Shown piece after piece: positions 18,513 to 27,593 of a stretch of 64,000 nt of DNA. This DNA comes from Egicoccus sp. AB-alg2. GTDB lineage: Bacteria > Actinomycetota > Nitriliruptoria > Nitriliruptorales > Nitriliruptoraceae. Numbering within the stretch: position 1 is the stretch's first letter; each line of letters opens with the position of its first letter. The stretch lies in NCBI RefSeq assembly GCF_041821065.1, contig NZ_JBGUAX010000003.1, positions 372,001 to 436,000 on the forward strand, written 5' to 3'. Both the position numbers and the translations under genes were made by a program. Below the pieces are notes generated by a model. The model did not search any database, was not told the origin of the DNA, and saw only the letters and a program-made list of their open reading frames with translations.

Positions 18513-19435
18513 CCGCCCGTCTTCGGAGCCGCCGGTCGCGTCCGGAACGTCACGATCAGCACCACCGCCACCGCGATCACCGCGCCGGCCAGCAGGGTCT
18601 GGCCGGACAGGCGCTCGCCCAGGATCGCCCAGCCGAGTGCCACCGCCACGATCGGGTTGACGTAGGCGTAGGTCGCGACCGTCGCCGTCGGCAGGGTCCG
18701 CAGCGCGTAGCCGTAGGCGGAGAAGGCCACGATCGAACCGGCGCCGACGAGCCAGGCCAATGCCGCCAGGGACGCGGCGGAGACCTCGCCGACGCGCACG
18801 TCGGCCGGCTCACCGGTGGCGGCGCCCAACAGCAGTAGGACGACCCCGGCGACCAGCATCTGCATGGCGGTGCCCTGCAGGGGCTCCGGCGGCAGGGGTG
18901 CGGTGCGGGCCCGCAGCGAGCCGATCGCCCAGGACAGCGACCCGATCAGCACGATGCCGGCGCCGACGGCGTCGATCTCGCCGCCGACCCCCTCCCACGG
19001 GCGCACCAGCAGCAGGACGCCCGCGCTGCCCAGGACCAGGCCCGCGACCACCTGCCACCGCAGCCGGCCGCCGCCGGTCAGCCGGTCGAGCGCCACCATC
19101 CACAGCGGCACCGTGGCGACCAGCAGCGCTGCGATCCCGGACGGGATGGTCTGCTCCGCGAACGTGACCAGGCCGTTGCCGCCGACCAGCAGCAGCACGC
19201 CGACACCGGCCGCCGCCGCCCACTGGCGCCGGGTGGGCCGGGCGGCGGCCGGCCGCCGCCGCGCCAGCGGGTACAGCAACGTCCCGGCCAGCAGGAAGCG
19301 CACCCCGGCCATCGTGAACGGCGGCAGGGTCTCGATCGCCACCTTGATGCCGAGGTAGGTCGAGCCCCACAGCACGTAGACGGCCACCAGCGCCACCCAC
19401 GGCAGCGCGCGACCCCGCGCCCGCGGCGGCGTCAC
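18461..19435 (-). CDS. EamA/DMT-superfamily transporter
   Basis: A 324-residue protein with about ten membrane helices in two EamA repeats, including the family's WGSTYLGIK near residue 25 and an ALGWAILGE segment in the second repeat. DMT carriers of this group export amino acids or other metabolites; the substrate is unknown. It starts inside the stop of the cysteine hydrolase (ATGA at 19432-19435), so the two are coupled. Its 3' end lies 52 bases inside the end of glcB on the opposite strand, an unusually long tail-to-tail overlap. Confidence 0.85.
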   Translation of the reverse strand: MTPPRARGRALPWVALVAVYVLWGSTYLGIKVAIETLPPFTMAGVRFLLAGTLLYPLARRRPAAARPTRRQWAAAAGVGVLLLVGGNGLVTFAEQTIPSGIAALLVATVPLWMVALDRLTGGGRLRWQVVAGLVLGSAGVLLLVRPWEGVGGEIDAVGAGIVLIGSLSWAIGSLRARTAPLPPEPLQGTAMQMLVAGVVLLLLGAATGEPADVRVGEVSAASLAALAWLVGAGSIVAFSAYGYALRTLPTATVATYAYVNPIVAVALGWAILGERLSGQTLLAGAVIAVAVVLIVTFRTRPAAPKTGGQAPVPQKRALASARRR

Positions 19436-19986
19436 CGGGCCCCTCGTGCGCCGACCAACGTGGCGGTGTCCACCACGTCGGCGAACTCGTCCTGCAGGCT
19501 GGCGGCGCTGACCCGCCGGATCGTCTCCGCGGGGATGATCGCGCCGTCCAGGTCACGGCGGTCGTAGGTGACGGTCGCGTCCAGGACGAACTGCACCTCG
19601 TAGCCGAGGTTGCCGGCCATGCGCGCGGTCGTCTCGCAGCAGTGGTTGGTGGTGAACCCGCAGATCGCGACGCGATCGACCCCGCGGGCGCGCAACCAGG
19701 CGTCCAGGTCGGGTTCGCCGTAGAAGCAGGAGTTCACCGACTTCACGACGAGCAGGTCCGGTTCGCCGTGGACGACCTCCAGGAAGGCGTTGCCCGGGGA
19801 CGACGGGTGCAGCGGGGAGTCGGGGTGGACCGAGTCGTGACGCACGAAGACGATCGGCTCGCCATGCCGCCGCCAGGCCGTGATCAGCGCCGCGATGTGC
19901 TCCTCGCCGGCGGGGTTGTCCCGACGCCCCCAGTACGGGTCGTGGAACCCCTGCTGGGCGTCGACGACGATCAGGGCGGTGGGCAT
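19432..19986 (-). CDS. isochorismatase-family cysteine hydrolase
   Basis: A 184-residue cysteine hydrolase. The family triad is visible: Asp9 in VVDAQQGF, the lysine in VVKSVNS, and the cysteine in GFTTNHCCETTA. Relatives hydrolyse nicotinamide, isochorismate, N-carbamoyl compounds or ureas, and the exact substrate cannot be read here. ATG 19986 is chosen because the fold begins immediately with MPTALIVVD; the longer upstream frame is proline/arginine noise. It is coupled to the downstream DMT exporter, so exporter and hydrolase may handle one metabolite. Confidence 0.88.
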   Translation of the reverse strand: MPTALIVVDAQQGFHDPYWGRRDNPAGEEHIAALITAWRRHGEPIVFVRHDSVHPDSPLHPSSPGNAFLEVVHGEPDLLVVKSVNSCFYGEPDLDAWLRARGVDRVAICGFTTNHCCETTARMAGNLGYEVQFVLDATVTYDRRDLDGAIIPAETIRRVSAASLQDEFADVVDTATLVGARGAR

Positions 19987-20155
19987 GACGGTGGCCTTCG
20001 TCCGGGAACGCGCGAACGATCGCCGACGGGCCCACGGCCGGCCACTGGCAGGGACGCCACGTTGCGAAAGCTTCCTGCCACGGGCGGCGCGGGCAGGCGC
20101 TCGTCGGGTGCCGGTCGGCGGGGCCCGTCTGCAAGTACGCGGCTCGGCAGACACC

Positions 20156-20184
20156 GGTTCAGGCGGGGCCTGCGGCGGTAGCCT
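20156..20184 (+). promoter_or_regulatory. candidate promoter of the two-component unit
   Basis: GGTTCA (20156-20161) and TAGCCT (20179-20184) are separated by 17 bases. They lie 30 bases before the response-regulator start. The -10 resembles the TAGGCT used before paaA; the -35 is weak. Confidence 0.35.
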
Positions 20185-20213
20185 GACCGGCCGTGGGCAC
20201 GGGGAGGCGAGCG

Positions 20214-20915
20214 GTGCGCGTGCTGGTCGTCGAGGACGATCCGTCCGTGGGCGAGGCACTGATCGACGGCCTTCGACTGCAGGGCTTCGACCCGCACTGG
20301 GTCCGTACGGGCACCGAGGGGCTGGCGGCCGCCGCCGAGGCCGACGTGGTGCTCCTCGACCTCGGCCTGCCCGACCTGGACGGGCTCGAGGTGTGCCGGC
20401 GGCTGCGGGCGAGCTCCGACGTGGCGATCGTGGTGGTCAGCGCACGCGGCGAGGAGATCGACAAGGTGCTGGGCCTGGAGACGGGCGCCGACGACTACCT
20501 CGTCAAGCCCTTCTCCTCGCGGGAACTGGTCGCGCGCCTGCACGCGCTCGCCCGGCGGTTGGAGCGCATCGACCAGCGGCGCGCCGGAGCGCCGCCCGCG
20601 CGAGGGACCGCGTCCACCGGCGCGATCGTCCGCTACGGCGGGCTGGCGCTGGACCGTCGCACCCGCGCCGTCACCGTCGACGACGTCGCGGTGGACCTGA
20701 CACCGAAGGAGTTCGACCTGCTCGCCGCCCTGCTCACGGACCCCGGGGCCGTCCGGCGACGCGAGGAGCTCATGGAGGAGGTCTGGGACGCGAACTGGTT
20801 CGGCTCCACGAAGACGCTCAACGTGCACGTGGCCTCGCTCCGGGCCAAGCTCGGCGACCCGGCCTGGATCGAGACCGTCCGGGGCGTCGGCTTCCGGGTG
20901 AGCCGGGTCCGGTGA
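20214..20915 (+). CDS. OmpR/PhoB-family response regulator
   Basis: A 233-residue two-domain regulator. The receiver domain (1-115) has the acidic pair VVEDD, phosphoacceptor Asp49 in VVLLDLGLPD, and the conserved lysine in YLVKPF. The C-terminal winged helix ends in VRGVGFR. GTG 20214 is preferred over GTG 20193 because GGGGAGG lies six bases upstream and the receiver starts at once. The stop overlaps the kinase start (GTGA). It presumably controls the coupled kinase/racemase unit or distant genes; the signal is unknown. Confidence 0.93.
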   Translation: MRVLVVEDDPSVGEALIDGLRLQGFDPHWVRTGTEGLAAAAEADVVLLDLGLPDLDGLEVCRRLRASSDVAIVVVSARGEEIDKVLGLETGADDYLVKPFSSRELVARLHALARRLERIDQRRAGAPPARGTASTGAIVRYGGLALDRRTRAVTVDDVAVDLTPKEFDLLAALLTDPGAVRRREELMEEVWDANWFGSTKTLNVHVASLRAKLGDPAWIETVRGVGFRVSRVR

Positions 20916-22297
20916 CCCGCGGACGGGCCGGCACGGACCTCCGCAGCCGGATCGTCCGGCGGGTGATGGTCCCCGTGCTGGTCGCCCTCCTCGTCCTCGT
21001 CACCCCGCTGCTGGTCGTCATGGAACGGCAGGTCCGCGGCCAGGTGGTGGAACTCGCCGAACGGCGGGCCGTGTCGGTGTCGCTGCTGGCCGCCGAACCG
21101 GACGCCGGACCCCTCCCGGGGCTGGACCGGCTCGCCGACCTGCCGGGAGAGCAGCTCGCCGTCGTCGACCGGCATGGCGTGACCGTGGAGGGCGCCGACC
21201 TGCCGCTCCGGGTCCGGCGCGGTGAGGTCGTCGGTGGCGCGCTCGCCGGCCACCTCGGTGCCGCGGTCGACCGTGAGCTCGGGCTGGTGGTCGCCGCCGC
21301 GCCCGTGGCCGGCGACGGAGCCGCCGGGGCGGCGGTGGTGTGGGTCCCGACCAGCGTGATCACCGACCGGCTCGGCCCCGGACTCGGGCTGGTCGCCGCG
21401 TTGACCGTGTCGCTGCTGGTGGCCAGCGCCCTGTCGGCCCGGGCGCTGGCACGCACCGTCGTCCGGCCACTGCAGACGCTCGATGCCGTCGCCGCCCGGC
21501 TCGAGGCGGGCGACCTGGAGGCGCGCGCGCACCTGGTGGGCGCCCCACCGGAGATCACCCGCCTGGCGGAGCGGCTGGACCACAGCACGCAGCAGATCCA
21601 GGTGCTGCTCGCCCGGCAGCGCAGCTTCGTCGCCGATGTCTCCCACCAACTGCGCACGCCCTTGGCCGCCATACGCCTGCGGCTGGAGAACATGGCTCTG
21701 GCGGCGGGCGACCCGGACGGACGGATCGCTGCCACCATCGAGGAGGTCGACCGCCTCGCGACCATCATCAACGACCTGCTCACCCTCGCCCGCGCCGAGG
21801 ACGCGCCACCGAGACCCGAGCCGGTCGACGTCGCCGCCGTGGTCCGCGAGCGGGTGGCCGTGGCGTGGACACCGCTGGCGGCGGCCGCCGGTGTCACGCT
21901 GCGCTCGTCGGCGACTGGACCGGCCGTGGCGACCGGGGTCCCCGGTGGCATCCGGCAGGTGCTGGACAACCTGTTCGCCAACGCCCTGCAGGCCTCGCCA
22001 CCCGACGGCGGCGTGGACGTCACCGTCGAGGGCGACCCACACGAGGTCACGGTTCGGATCGCCGATCGAGGCCCCGGCATGAGCGACGCGGACCGCGCCC
22101 GCGCCTTCGAGCGGTTCTGGCGTGGCGAGACCCGCACCGCGGGCGGCTCGGGCCTGGGCCTGCCGATCGCGGCGCGGCTCGTGGAGGTCAGCGGTGGCAC
22201 CATTGCGCTGCACTCCCGGGAGGGCGGCGGCCTGGTCGCCGAGATCCGTCTCCCGGCCGCCGGTGCCGCCGACCGCTCGGAAGGGATCTCCTCGTGA
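20912..22297 (+). CDS. sensor histidine kinase
   Basis: A 461-residue membrane kinase. There is one helix near residues 18-40, a short extracytoplasmic sensor of about 115 residues, a second helix near 159-180, a HAMP segment, and a HisKA domain with phospho-His245 in VSHQLRTP. The ATPase domain has an N box (NLFANAL), G1 (DRGPGMS) and G2 (GSGLGLPI). The sensor is short and lacks a recognisable ligand domain. The GTG start overlaps the regulator's stop and its own stop overlaps the racemase start, giving three translationally coupled genes. Confidence 0.92.
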   Translation: MTRGRAGTDLRSRIVRRVMVPVLVALLVLVTPLLVVMERQVRGQVVELAERRAVSVSLLAAEPDAGPLPGLDRLADLPGEQLAVVDRHGVTVEGADLPLRVRRGEVVGGALAGHLGAAVDRELGLVVAAAPVAGDGAAGAAVVWVPTSVITDRLGPGLGLVAALTVSLLVASALSARALARTVVRPLQTLDAVAARLEAGDLEARAHLVGAPPEITRLAERLDHSTQQIQVLLARQRSFVADVSHQLRTPLAAIRLRLENMALAAGDPDGRIAATIEEVDRLATIINDLLTLARAEDAPPRPEPVDVAAVVRERVAVAWTPLAAAAGVTLRSSATGPAVATGVPGGIRQVLDNLFANALQASPPDGGVDVTVEGDPHEVTVRIADRGPGMSDADRARAFERFWRGETRTAGGSGLGLPIAARLVEVSGGTIALHSREGGGLVAEIRLPAAGAADRSEGISS

Positions 22298-23403
22298 CCG
22301 CACCCCTGGACGGCCTGCGCGTCGTCGAACTCGGAGGCATCGGCCCCGGGCCCCACGCCGCCATGCTCCTGGCCGACCTCGGCGCCGACGTGGTCCGGAT
22401 CGAGCGCCCCGCCGGGGGCCTGCAGGTCGCCGACGCGACCCGCGACCCGGTCCTGCGCGGCCGCCGGTCCGTCCACGCGGACCTGCGCGATCCCGACGAC
22501 CTCGCCGGGGTCCTGGCCCTGCTCGACCGCGCCGACGTCCTGATCGACGGATTCCGTCCCGGCGTGACGGACCGGCTCGGCCTGGGGCCCGACGGGCTGC
22601 GGGCACGCAACCCCCGGCTCGTCTACGGCCGCATCACCGGCTGGGGCGCCGATGGGCCGCTGAGCCAGCGCGCCGGGCACGACCTGAACTACCTCGCCGT
22701 CACCGGGGTCCTGCACGCGATCGGCCCGGCCGAGCGTCCGGCGATCCCGCTGAACCTCGTCGGCGACTACGGCGGCGGCTCGCTCTACCTCGTGCTCGGG
22801 ATCCTGGCGGCACTGCTGGAGCGCGAGCGGTCCGGGCTCGGGCAGGTGGTCGACGCGGCGATCGTGGACGGGGTCGCGAACCTGGCCCAGTTGGTGTGGG
22901 GGCTGCGCGGCCAGGGCCTGTGGCAGGACCGGCGGGGTGCGAACCTGCTGGACGGCGGCGCGCCGTTCTACGACACCTACGCGTGCGCCGACGGCCGCCA
23001 CGTCGCCGTCGGCGCGCTGGAGCCACCGTTCTACGCGCAGCTGCTCGCCGGACTCGGCCTGGCCGGCGAGGCGTTGCCGGCCCAGTACGACCCCGCCGGC
23101 TGGCCGACCCTGCGAGCGCGGTTCACCGCCGTCTTCGCCACCCGGACCCGTGACGAGTGGGCGGAACGGTTCGAGGCCACCGACGCCTGCGTGACGCCCG
23201 TGCTGACGTTCGCGGAGGCACCCAAGCACCCACACGTCGCCGCACGCGGCAGCGTGGGCGTGGTCGGCGACGTGGAGCAGGCCGCCGCGGCGCCGCGGCT
23301 GTCGCGCACGCCCGCGGTCGAGCCGCAGCGGCCTCCGGCGCCCGGCAGCACGGACCTGGCGGCGGCGGTGCGCTCGTGGGCCGGTGCCGCCGGGACCGGC
23401 TGA
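22294..23403 (+). CDS. alpha-methylacyl-CoA racemase (CaiB/BaiF CoA-transferase family)
   Basis: A 369-residue family III CoA-transferase fold. The N-terminus VVELGGIGPGPHAAMLLADLG, the catalytic GHDLNYLAVTG (His/Asp expected to shuttle the alpha proton) and GAPFYDTY are the racemase rather than formyl-CoA transferase signature. The enzyme interconverts R and S 2-methylacyl-CoA so that branched fatty acids or sterol side chains can enter beta-oxidation. It begins inside the stop of the histidine kinase (GTGA), an unexpected partner for a two-component system. Confidence 0.85.
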   Translation: MTAPLDGLRVVELGGIGPGPHAAMLLADLGADVVRIERPAGGLQVADATRDPVLRGRRSVHADLRDPDDLAGVLALLDRADVLIDGFRPGVTDRLGLGPDGLRARNPRLVYGRITGWGADGPLSQRAGHDLNYLAVTGVLHAIGPAERPAIPLNLVGDYGGGSLYLVLGILAALLERERSGLGQVVDAAIVDGVANLAQLVWGLRGQGLWQDRRGANLLDGGAPFYDTYACADGRHVAVGALEPPFYAQLLAGLGLAGEALPAQYDPAGWPTLRARFTAVFATRTRDEWAERFEATDACVTPVLTFAEAPKHPHVAARGSVGVVGDVEQAAAAPRLSRTPAVEPQRPPAPGSTDLAAAVRSWAGAAGTG

Positions 23404-23631
23404 CCCGCCTGAGCGGCCGCGCCGGGACGTCCGGTGGTCGCGCGGGGGCAGGCCGTTCCCGGGACAGCGACCTCCGGCGGACGTACCGTGGATCGCGAAG
23501 GGGAGTACCCCGACCACGTCGGCATCGTCAGGACGGCCCGCTCGGGCCCGGTGCCGCGCCCGGCAGGCGGCCGGGTGGGGGAGACCTTCGGCACGAACGT
23601 CACGTTCTCCCTGCTGCCGGAGCCTTCGCCC

Positions 23632-26391
23632 ATGCCACGATCGTCCCCCGCCCCGTCCGCCCCCGACACCCTCGCCGGCGACGACCCCCACGCCCGTGAG
23701 TCCGCCGCGGTCGCCGCCGACCTCGGTGTCGATCCCGCCCGCGGACTGTCCGCCGTCGAGGCCGCCCTGCGCCTCGAGCGTCACGGCGCCAACCAGCTCG
23801 CAGAACCGCCCCGCCCCTCACGACTGCGCCGCTTCGCGAGCCAGTTCAAGAGCCTGCTGATCGTCGTGCTGGTCGTGGCGGCCAGCCTCGCGGCGCTGGT
23901 CGGCGAGTACAAGGACGCGGTCGTCGTCGCCGTGGTGCTGCTCCTGAACGCGACCCTCGGCTACGTCCAGGAGGGGCGCGCGCAGCGCAGCATGGAGGCG
24001 CTGAAGCAGATGCTGCCCAGCCGCGCCCGCGTGCGGCGCGACGGGCGGCTGCTCGACGTCGACGGCGCCGAGGTGGTCCCCGGCGACGTGGCGCTGCTGG
24101 AGGCGGGCGACCGCGTCCCGGCCGACGGGCGCCTGCTGGTCGCCACCACCCTCGCCGCGGACGAGTCGTCACTGACCGGCGAGACCACCGCCGCGGACAA
24201 GACCGCGCAGCCGGTCGCCGCCGACGCCCCCGTCGCCGACCGCGACAGCATGCTGTGGATGAACACCACCGTCGTGCGCGGCCGCGCCGAGCTGCTGGTG
24301 ACGGCGACCGGCATGCGCACCCGCATCGGCGAGGTCGCCCAACTCCTGTCCGAGGCGACCCCGCGGGCGACCCCCCTGCAACGGCAGATCGACGCGCTCG
24401 GCAAGCGACTGGCCGCGATCGCGGGCGTCGCCGTGCTGGTCGTGCTCGCGATCTCGCTGTTGCGCGGCGAGACCTTCCTGGCCGCGGCGATGGATGCCAT
24501 CGCGCTGGCCATCGCCGCCGTGCCGGAGGGCCTGCCGGCGGTGGTGACCGTCACCCTCGCCGTCGGCACGGCCGGGATGGCGCGCCGCAACGCGATCGTG
24601 AAGCGGCTGGCGTCGGTGGAGACGCTGGGCTCGGCCGACGTGATCTGCACGGACAAGACCGGCACGCTGACCCGCAACCAGATGACCGCGCGGGCGGTGT
24701 GGCACGCCGGCGAGCGCCACGACGTCGACGGTGACCCGAGCCAGGACGGGCACGGCCCGCGCCCGACGTGGGCCGAGGGCCGCGACCTCGGCTTCGCCGC
24801 CATGGTGCGTCCCAACGACGCCGACGTCCGCGACGGCGAGATCGTCGGGGACCCGACCGAGGGCGCGCTGCTGGTCCTCGCCGAGCGCGCCGGGGCGGAC
24901 GTCGGGGCGCTGCGGGCCCGCCCCCGCGTCGCCGAGTTGCCGTTCGACGCCGCCATCAAGTTCATGGCCACGGTGCACGAGGACGACACCGGCCGGGGCA
25001 CGCTCGTCCACGTCAAGGGTGCCCCGGACGTCGTGCTGCGACGCTGCTCCGAGGTCGTCGGGCCCGACGGTGTCGTCGCCCTCGACGAGGACTGGGAGGC
25101 GCGCATCCGGGACGCGATCGACGCCCTGGCGCGCGAGGGCATGCGCACGCTCGCGGTCGCGAGCCGCCGCGTCGACGCGCCCGCGGAGGCGCGTGCCGAC
25201 GTCCAGGCGCTGGCGGAGTCGCTGGTGTTCGAGTCGCTGGTCGGGATCGTCGACCCACCACGGTCCGGCGTCGCCGACGCGGTGGCGCGGGCGCACGGCG
25301 CGGGCATCACCGTCAAGATGATCACCGGTGACCACCCCACCACGGCGTCGGCGATCGCCGGCGAGCTCGGCATCCCGGGGCGGACCGTGACCGGCGCCGA
25401 CCTCGACACGATGGACGACGACCGCCTCGCCTCGGAGATCGAGGACATCGGCGTCTGCGCCCGGGTCGCGCCGGAGCACAAGGTCCGCATCGTCGCGGCG
25501 CTGCGCGAACGCGGACACGTCACGGCCATGACCGGTGACGGCGTCAACGACGCCGCCGCCCTGGAACGGGCGGACATCGGCGTGGCGATGGGCATCGCCG
25601 GCACCGAGGTCACCAAGCAGGCCGCCGACCTCGTCCTCGCCGACGACGACTTCACCACCATCGTCGCCGCCGTGGAGCGCGGCCGCGCGATCTACGACAA
25701 CATCGTCTCGTTCGTGCGGTTCCAGGTCGCGACCAACATCGGCGCCATCCTGACGATCCTGACCGCCCGGGCGATCGGCCTGCCGACCCCGTTCACGCCG
25801 ATCCAGCTGCTGTGGGTGAACCTGATCATGGACGGCCCGCCGGCCCTGGCACTGGGCGTCGACCCTGCCCGCCCCGACACGATGGACCGCCCGCCGCGCG
25901 ACCCGTCCGCCCAGATCCTCGATCGACGGCGCCTGTCGCGGCTGCTGCTGACGGGGGCCGTCATGGCCACCGGCACGCTGGTCGTGTTCGGCTGGGGGCT
26001 CTCGGTCCGCCCCGACGACGACGCGGCGTTCGCGGTCACCCTCGCGTTCACCACGTTCGTGCTGTACCAGTTCGGCAACGCGATCAACGCCCGGGTGGAG
26101 AGCGCCACGGTGTTCTCCCGGCACACACTGCGCAACCGGCAACTGTGGCTGGCCCTGGGCGGCGTGCTGGTGCTGCAGATCGCGGCCGTGCACCTGGCGC
26201 TGCTGCGACCGATCGTCGGCACGGTCGAGTTGGAGCCGGTGCACTGGGCACTGGCTGCGGCCACGGCCTCGTCGATCATCGTCGTCGAGGAGCTGCGCAA
26301 GTTCGTGGTGCGGCTGCTCGCCCGCCGGCAGGCCCGCACGGCGCCGTCGCCAGACGCGTCACCCCGACCCGAAGGCTCCCACGTAGCGTGA
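23632..26391 (+). CDS. P2-type cation ATPase, PMR1/SPCA-like
   Basis: A 919-residue P2 ATPase, likely Ca2+ or Ca2+/Mn2+ exporting. It has TGET, catalytic Asp341 in DKTGTLT, GDGVNDA and the M4 site PEGLP with Glu299. M6 keeps the Asn/Asp pair in WVNLIMDGPPA, but M5 reads TNIGA where two-site SERCA pumps have a glutamate. Known PMR1/SPCA pumps likewise keep a single ion site. ATG 23632 is chosen because GGAG precedes it and the cation-ATPase N-domain follows; the longer frame adds unstructured sequence. Its last 33 bases overlap the convergent citrate synthase gene. Confidence 0.87.
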   Translation: MPRSSPAPSAPDTLAGDDPHARESAAVAADLGVDPARGLSAVEAALRLERHGANQLAEPPRPSRLRRFASQFKSLLIVVLVVAASLAALVGEYKDAVVVAVVLLLNATLGYVQEGRAQRSMEALKQMLPSRARVRRDGRLLDVDGAEVVPGDVALLEAGDRVPADGRLLVATTLAADESSLTGETTAADKTAQPVAADAPVADRDSMLWMNTTVVRGRAELLVTATGMRTRIGEVAQLLSEATPRATPLQRQIDALGKRLAAIAGVAVLVVLAISLLRGETFLAAAMDAIALAIAAVPEGLPAVVTVTLAVGTAGMARRNAIVKRLASVETLGSADVICTDKTGTLTRNQMTARAVWHAGERHDVDGDPSQDGHGPRPTWAEGRDLGFAAMVRPNDADVRDGEIVGDPTEGALLVLAERAGADVGALRARPRVAELPFDAAIKFMATVHEDDTGRGTLVHVKGAPDVVLRRCSEVVGPDGVVALDEDWEARIRDAIDALAREGMRTLAVASRRVDAPAEARADVQALAESLVFESLVGIVDPPRSGVADAVARAHGAGITVKMITGDHPTTASAIAGELGIPGRTVTGADLDTMDDDRLASEIEDIGVCARVAPEHKVRIVAALRERGHVTAMTGDGVNDAAALERADIGVAMGIAGTEVTKQAADLVLADDDFTTIVAAVERGRAIYDNIVSFVRFQVATNIGAILTILTARAIGLPTPFTPIQLLWVNLIMDGPPALALGVDPARPDTMDRPPRDPSAQILDRRRLSRLLLTGAVMATGTLVVFGWGLSVRPDDDAAFAVTLAFTTFVLYQFGNAINARVESATVFSRHTLRNRQLWLALGGVLVLQIAAVHLALLRPIVGTVELEPVHWALAAATASSIIVVEELRKFVVRLLARRQARTAPSPDASPRPEGSHVA

Positions 26392-27480
26392 GCTCGGGCG
26401 CATGATCCGGTTGTGCTCGGTCTGCTCCAGCGCGTGGGCCATCCAGCCGATCGCCCGGCTGACGGCGAACGTGGGGGTGAACAGCGGGCGTGGGACCCCG
26501 ACCGCGTCGAGGACGACCGCGGCCCAGTACTCCACGTTGACGTCCAGGACGCGATCGGGTCGATGCCGCCGGAGCAGCTCGCGGACGGTCGTCTCCACGG
26601 CCAGCGCGAGCTCGAACCGGTCGCCGCCCAGGTCGCGGGCCGTCTCGCGCAGCAGGGCGGCGCGCGGATCCTCGGTCCGGTAGATGCGGTGGCCGAAGCC
26701 CATGATCCGCTCACCGCGGGCCAGGGCGTCGGCCACCCACGCCTCGGCCCGGCCGGGTGTCCCGATCGCGTCGAGCATGTCCAGCGCCCGGCTCGGCGCG
26801 CCGCCGTGCAACGGTCCGGACAGCGCCCCCAGCGCGGCCACCAGCACCGCGGCCAGGTCCGCCCCGGTGGAGGCCACCACCCGCGCGGTGAACGTCGACG
26901 CGTTGAGCCCGTGGTCGATCGTGGCGACGAGGTAGCGCTCGAGCGCCCGGACGTGCGCGGCCGGCGGCGTCGCCCCGGTCAGCAGGTGCAGGTACGCCGC
27001 CGCCGTCGGGGCCGGCGCCGACGCCAGGTCGTCGGCGACGCCGGCGCGGTGGCCGGCCGCGACCAGCACCGGCCCGATCGCGGCCAGTCCCAGCGCCTGG
27101 TCCAGGCGCTCGGCCGGCGCGAGGTCCAGCCACGGGCGCGCGCCCAGCGGGGTCGCCGCCGCCGACCACGCCGTGCGCAGCGTCGTGAGCGTGTCGGCGC
27201 CGCTGCGCGCCGCTCGATGGGTCGCGGCCACCAGGTCGGCGGGGACGCGCTCGCGCCAGGCCGCCAGCCGCCCCGTGAACGCCGTGACCTCCACGGCGTC
27301 GGGCAGGTGGCCGAGCGCCAGCAGGTGCCAGACCTCCTCGAGGCGGCGCGTTCGGGCGAGCACCGTGGCGTCGTGACCGCGGTAATGGAAGAAGCCCTCG
27401 TCCCCGCGGACGTCGCCGATGGCGGTGTCCGTCACCACGAGGCCCTCGAGGCCGGCCGGCGCGGCGGTTGCCGTGGTCAT
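26359..27480 (-). CDS. citrate synthase / 2-methylcitrate synthase
   Basis: A 373-residue citrate synthase fold. His190 lies in IDHGLNAS and His264 in GFGHRIYR, matching the two catalytic histidines. The third catalytic position, normally Asp in NVD, reads Glu317 in DVNVEYW. It condenses acyl-CoA with oxaloacetate; citrate versus methylcitrate specificity cannot be decided. ATG 27480 has GGAG about seven bases upstream; longer frames run through the palindromic control region. It is divergent from a serine hydrolase, and an HTH-fused homologue lies 1.1 kb away. Confidence 0.88.
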   Translation of the reverse strand: MTTATAAPAGLEGLVVTDTAIGDVRGDEGFFHYRGHDATVLARTRRLEEVWHLLALGHLPDAVEVTAFTGRLAAWRERVPADLVAATHRAARSGADTLTTLRTAWSAAATPLGARPWLDLAPAERLDQALGLAAIGPVLVAAGHRAGVADDLASAPAPTAAAYLHLLTGATPPAAHVRALERYLVATIDHGLNASTFTARVVASTGADLAAVLVAALGALSGPLHGGAPSRALDMLDAIGTPGRAEAWVADALARGERIMGFGHRIYRTEDPRAALLRETARDLGGDRFELALAVETTVRELLRRHRPDRVLDVNVEYWAAVVLDAVGVPRPLFTPTFAVSRAIGWMAHALEQTEHNRIMRPSSRYVGAFGSG

Positions 27481-27530
27481 GTCACGCTCCGTTGGTCGAT
27501 GGGGCGACGATTCCGCGCCGCGCCCGGTAA

Positions 27531-27557
27531 CGTCAACGTTGATGACGTCGTCAACGT
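27531..27557. promoter_or_regulatory. palindromic operator-like region between citrate synthase and serine hydrolase
   Basis: GTTGATGACGTCGTCAAC (27538-27555) matches its own reverse complement at 16 of 18 positions. It overlaps a perfect ten-base palindrome TCAACGTTGA (27533-27542). CGTCAACGT also occurs twice as a direct repeat with an 18-base period. Placed 51-77 bases upstream of the citrate synthase start, it looks like a repressor or activator site. Confidence 0.55.
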
Positions 27558-27593
27558 CACTCTGCGCACGCACCTCCCCGCCCGACAGGAACC

